The translations under genes were made by a program, and so were the position numbers. Below are positions 60,761 through 64,000 of a stretch of DNA of 64,000 nucleotides, one piece after another. Under the pieces are notes generated by a model, which was given only the letters and a program-made list of their open reading frames with translations, searched no databases and had not been told where the DNA came from. The stretch is from NCBI GenBank assembly GCA_020638795.1, contig JACKHW010000002.1:558001-622000 (forward strand), in the 5' to 3' direction. Source of the DNA: Planctomycetota bacterium. Its GTDB lineage: Bacteria > Planctomycetota > UBA1135 > GCA-002748355. Each line of letters begins with the position of its first letter. The stretch's first letter is position 1.

Positions 60761-63520
60761 ATGCGAGTTTCTGTCGTGGTGTCGGTCCTCGGCGCGGGCC
60801 TTGTGCTCGGCGCGATCTGGTGGGGCGTCACCAACCTGGCGACACCCACGAGCGGTCCGTCCATGCAACGGGTCCCGGAGTCGGTAGGGCGGCTCACAGC
60901 CTCGGTCGAAACGGTTGACGGGATGGATGCGGCACCGAGCGCTGGCGTGGACTCGCGCGCGCGTGCGACGGTGGAGGATCGCGGTCCGGACTGTGCGTTT
61001 CCTCCGCCGTCGTGGGCCAAGTCGCTCGAGCGGATCGACCAGGAGATCGAGTTCACGGCTGGCGAAGCGCCATTCGTGCAGGTCGTGCGCGGGCGTGAGC
61101 GTGTGCCCGTCGCGGGTGCGCATGTAGCGTTCTTTCGATGGGAGGAGACCCCGCGACCCGGGCGTCTCGATGGCGAAGACGGCCGTTCGATCCACGCGCT
61201 CGCGTCGAAGGGGTTGCACGGCACGACGGACGAGCACGGCTGCGCACCGGTGCGCCTGCAGGTTTCGCGTCGTCCCGAGGCGACCTGGTCGACCGATGGC
61301 TCGGGCAGAACCGACCCGAGTGTCGTCGTCGTCGGCGCTTGGAGTGATGGTGACTTCGGGTGGACCCGCATGCGCGTCGTCGACATCGAGCCGCGCACTC
61401 GTTTCGAGGTCGTGCTGCATCGGGACAACGAGCTGCGCGTGCGTGTGCTCGACGCCGATGGCGCCCCGGCGCAGAACGTCAAAGTCGGTTTCTATCGGTG
61501 GCAACCGAAGAAGTGCTATCGCTTCCTGAATCTGCAATCGGATGCCGAGGGGATCGTCCGCGTGCGTCACTTGCGGGCCGAGTTCGGATCGGACACCGAT
61601 CGTCTCGTCATCGTCGCGGAGATCCATGCCGATCCGCTTCCGCATCTCGTGGTCCGTGCGGACGATCGCGCCGAGGAGCACGTCTTGCGCTTGCCGCCGA
61701 CCGGCACGACGTCGATCGCAGTCGTCAGCACCGATGGGCACCACTATCGCGCAGACTCCCTGATGCGGGTGTCGCCGAGGCGTCACAGCGGTGAGTTCCA
61801 GGTCGATGGATCCATCGTCGACGTCCCATACCACAGGCTCGACTACGCGCATGGCGTGACGCGCGTCGAATGGTGCGGAGTCGGCGTCACCTTGGTCGTA
61901 CGAACCACGATGTTCGGAGTCAGCTCCAACGAGACAAAGGAACTCCATGGTCCGACAGCGCAGGGCGTCGACGTACGGCGCGACTTCGTGTGGGATCGAC
62001 TCGACGAGGCGGTCCTGATCGCGAAGATCGAGTTTCCGGGTCTCGATCCACGACCGGGGGGCACCTACGGACCGATCCAGGTGTACGTCTTGTCGGACGG
62101 TGAGTCGCGTCGGTGCCGTCAACGAACGGTGCTCGAAGACCGGCGGTTCGAGATCGGCTACCGACCGATGCCGATCGGCAAGCAACGTCTGTTCGCCGAG
62201 ATGGATGTCGGTGGCCGCACGCTCGTCGCGTGGCGGGAGTTCACCACGTCGAAGCCGGGCGGCGAACGCATCGAACTCGGGAACCTCGAGTTCGTTCCGA
62301 CGGAGATCGTCGCACGGGGTCGTGTTCTCGACGAATCGGACAATCCGGTCGCGCGGCAGGACATCAGCCTGATGGTTCAGGGCAACCGTGAGGGTGGGGC
62401 GACACCTCATCACTGGATCCATCTCGGAGTCGAGACCGGGGATGACGGTTCGTTCGAGATCCGAGGCCCACGGTTCGAGTGGCCGTGCGTACTCGAGTTG
62501 CTCCACCCGAGCTACCATCCGTTGCGTGTCCCGGTGCGCGCCGACGGGTCCTACCATGACCTGCGCATGATCGCGTATTCGTCGCTCGAGGTGCGGGCGC
62601 TCTTCGATCCGGAGGTTCGAACGCTGATCCCGGCGTCGCTCCTGACGGCATCCATTCTCGGGCCCGGTCTGTGGCGAGATGCGCGCATGACGATCGATGA
62701 ATCTGGGGAAGCGACTGCACGCATCCTGCGCATCGACCCTGGCGACTACGAACTGGCGATTCGCGTGTCGCGATGGACCGATCCGCTGTTCACGGCGCCC
62801 GTACACGTCACGAAAGGCAAGAACGTCTACCCGCAGATCGTCGACCTGCGCTCGTCGGTCTATCGATACGCGTTCGATGTCGTCATGCCTGCGGTCGACC
62901 TAGACGGGCGGAACGCGGCGATGCTCGTGGTCGTGAGTCGCGAGCCGGGGGGTGATGACGGCCAGTTCCTGTATTCGAAAGGGAATCGACTCGAGTTCGC
63001 GGTTCCCTATGCATCGCTCGAGTATCACGCGCACGTCGATGGTTGTGGGATCGTGACGGGTATCGCGGCTCCGGGTGCGACGCAGATTCGGTTCGAGGCG
63101 TCGCCGAAGATCGACTTCGAACTCCGCGGGCTCGGCGATCTCTTGGCGGGCATCCCGAGAATGGCGGTGCACCTCGAGTTCGAGCTACTCGGGAAGGGCG
63201 CGACGACGGAATGTGGCCCCAAGGCCGCTCGAGCCATGCGTTCGCTCGACACCCGGTATCGCCAACGGCGGAAGGCGATCGTCCAGGACCGTGCGTCAGC
63301 GCGCTTCGAGTATCCGAACATGGAATACGCCGTTCGGCTCGATCTCGCTTCGCTCGGCGCAGGAAGACCGCTCCCGGTCGTGCAGCGGATCGTCGAACTC
63401 GCGCGCATTCGTCCAGCGGACTGTGGCACGACCATGCGAATCGACACCAGCGGCGAGATCGCACGTGCCGTCGACGCGATACGCACCGAACTCGATGCCT
63501 TGGAGACGCAGCGAAAATGA
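60761..63520 (+). CDS. Large membrane-anchored protein with carboxypeptidase-regulatory-like domains
   Basis: The 919-residue protein has an N-terminal membrane helix (about residues 5-27), then a series of beta-sandwich segments of the carboxypeptidase-regulatory/prealbumin-like type (AGAHVAFFRWE, VRVLDADGAPAQNVKVGFY, ARGRVLDESDNPVARQDISL). It is a likely extracytoplasmic scaffold. No catalytic motif is seen. The stop overlaps the next start by 4 nt (ATGA), coupling it to an aspartoacylase-family protein. A -10-like TATGCT lies 11 nt before the ATG. Confidence 0.7.
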   Translation: MRVSVVVSVLGAGLVLGAIWWGVTNLATPTSGPSMQRVPESVGRLTASVETVDGMDAAPSAGVDSRARATVEDRGPDCAFPPPSWAKSLERIDQEIEFTAGEAPFVQVVRGRERVPVAGAHVAFFRWEETPRPGRLDGEDGRSIHALASKGLHGTTDEHGCAPVRLQVSRRPEATWSTDGSGRTDPSVVVVGAWSDGDFGWTRMRVVDIEPRTRFEVVLHRDNELRVRVLDADGAPAQNVKVGFYRWQPKKCYRFLNLQSDAEGIVRVRHLRAEFGSDTDRLVIVAEIHADPLPHLVVRADDRAEEHVLRLPPTGTTSIAVVSTDGHHYRADSLMRVSPRRHSGEFQVDGSIVDVPYHRLDYAHGVTRVEWCGVGVTLVVRTTMFGVSSNETKELHGPTAQGVDVRRDFVWDRLDEAVLIAKIEFPGLDPRPGGTYGPIQVYVLSDGESRRCRQRTVLEDRRFEIGYRPMPIGKQRLFAEMDVGGRTLVAWREFTTSKPGGERIELGNLEFVPTEIVARGRVLDESDNPVARQDISLMVQGNREGGATPHHWIHLGVETGDDGSFEIRGPRFEWPCVLELLHPSYHPLRVPVRADGSYHDLRMIAYSSLEVRALFDPEVRTLIPASLLTASILGPGLWRDARMTIDESGEATARILRIDPGDYELAIRVSRWTDPLFTAPVHVTKGKNVYPQIVDLRSSVYRYAFDVVMPAVDLDGRNAAMLVVVSREPGGDDGQFLYSKGNRLEFAVPYASLEYHAHVDGCGIVTGIAAPGATQIRFEASPKIDFELRGLGDLLAGIPRMAVHLEFELLGKGATTECGPKAARAMRSLDTRYRQRRKAIVQDRASARFEYPNMEYAVRLDLASLGAGRPLPVVQRIVELARIRPADCGTTMRIDTSGEIARAVDAIRTELDALETQRK

Positions 63521-64000
63521 GCGAGAAGCGACGGCGACGCGAGACGACGCATCTGCGAACGGGGTTCTGGATCGGTAATACCGAGGTCGCGCCGGGTTCG
63601 ATCGTCGACATCGAACTCGAGATGGCGCGACTGCCGACTCGCGGACCGATGACCTTGCCCGTCCGCGTCTTCCGCGGGCGTATCGAAGGGCCGAAGATCT
63701 GGCTCAGCGCAGCGATCCACGGCGACGAGCTGAGTGGCATCGAGATCATTCGGCGCGCCCTCGAAGGGATCGACGTGCACTCGCTGCGAGGGACCGTGAT
63801 CGCGGTGCCGATCGTCAACGTGCACGGCTTCCTCAACCGAACCCGCGCGTTGCCCGACGGCCGCGATCTCAATCGATCGTTTCCGGGATCGCGTCGTGGC
63901 TCGCTGACGGCGCGGCTCGCCTGGCTCTTCATGTCGGAGATCGCGTCCAAGTGTGACTACGGACTCGATTTCCACACCGCGACGAGCGACCGAATCAACC
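63517..64000 (+). CDS. Succinylglutamate desuccinylase/aspartoacylase-family protein, N-terminal part (cut by window end)
   Basis: About 161 residues are visible. The M14-like zinc site is present: AAIHGDELSGIEI (His and Glu ligands), then VPIVNVHGFLNRTR, GRDLNRSFPGS and LDFHTA (third ligand His). These enzymes cleave N-acyl amino acids or modify ester or amide groups. It is coupled to the large scaffold protein upstream. The C-terminal domain lies outside the window. Confidence 0.85.
   Translation, partial: MSEKRRRRETTHLRTGFWIGNTEVAPGSIVDIELEMARLPTRGPMTLPVRVFRGRIEGPKIWLSAAIHGDELSGIEIIRRALEGIDVHSLRGTVIAVPIVNVHGFLNRTRALPDGRDLNRSFPGSRRGSLTARLAWLFMSEIASKCDYGLDFHTATSDRIN

Noticed and set aside
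60635..62806. Long open frame on the - strand (over 700 codons)
   Set aside because: It lies antisense to the large scaffold protein, has shadow-type composition rich in Arg, Asp and His, and shows no domain; long antisense frames are common in this GC-rich DNA.

Overview
The window is GC-rich, densely coding DNA of about 64 kb with 56 protein-coding genes, two of them cut by the window edges. I see no rRNA, tRNA, CRISPR array, insertion sequence, integrase or phage gene. The best guess for the host is a GC-rich member of the Planctomycetota. This is an inference from gene content: a long secreted protein built of ELWxSDGTxxGT repeats with a planctomycete-type C-terminal domain, YfhO-like giant membrane proteins, a DUF5916 barrel protein, a stand-alone RRM protein, a WaaP-like protein and the classical (Men) menaquinone pathway. 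The genes look chromosomal and vertically inherited.

Layout. 1-2575 (+): the end of a GpsA-like gene, a methyltransferase-TPR fusion, a lipoprotein and a WaaP/Kdo-kinase-like protein. 2576-14842 (-): exported proteins (YCII-like, HEAT-like, Ig-repeat metalloprotease-like), then a translationally coupled operon reading HtrA-like protease, two YfhO-like membrane proteins, MBL hydrolase. 14948-29488 (+): a PhyH-like dioxygenase, a GT39-type glycosyltransferase, a histidine phosphatase, an RbfA-like protein, a transketolase, an NSS-family sodium symporter with a coupled membrane protein, a phosphomannomutase, a SAM hydroxide adenosyltransferase, an arginase, an M19 dipeptidase and a zinc-type dehydrogenase.

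29451-37432 (-) is a complete menaquinone operon, menF-menD-menH-menB-menA-menC-menE. Four of its six junctions overlap by 4 nt and the other two are short gaps. It is divergent from glycyl-tRNA synthetase (37606, +). 39001-49074 is mostly exported proteins on both strands plus the RRM protein. 49329-57102 holds an AGCS alanine symporter followed by coupled membrane and lipoprotein genes, a HAD phosphatase, a SprT-like metallopeptidase, an XdhC-family protein, a TPR protein, a PlsC acyltransferase and a GT9 glycosyltransferase. 57279-64000 holds an ECF sigma factor coupled to an exported TPR protein, an orphan NuoF-like flavoprotein, a very large membrane-anchored protein and the start of an aspartoacylase-family gene.

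Genes that probably work together are the men operon (chorismate to demethylmenaquinone precursors), the HtrA/YfhO/YfhO/MBL envelope operon, two sodium-symporter units that each carry a coupled small membrane protein, and the sigma-factor/TPR pair. Two long palindromes (23123-23193 and 52494-52546) resemble REP-type intergenic repeats. An extended -10 promoter motif close to GCTGCTAnACT recurs a short distance upstream of several starts. No gap between genes exceeds 300 bases.
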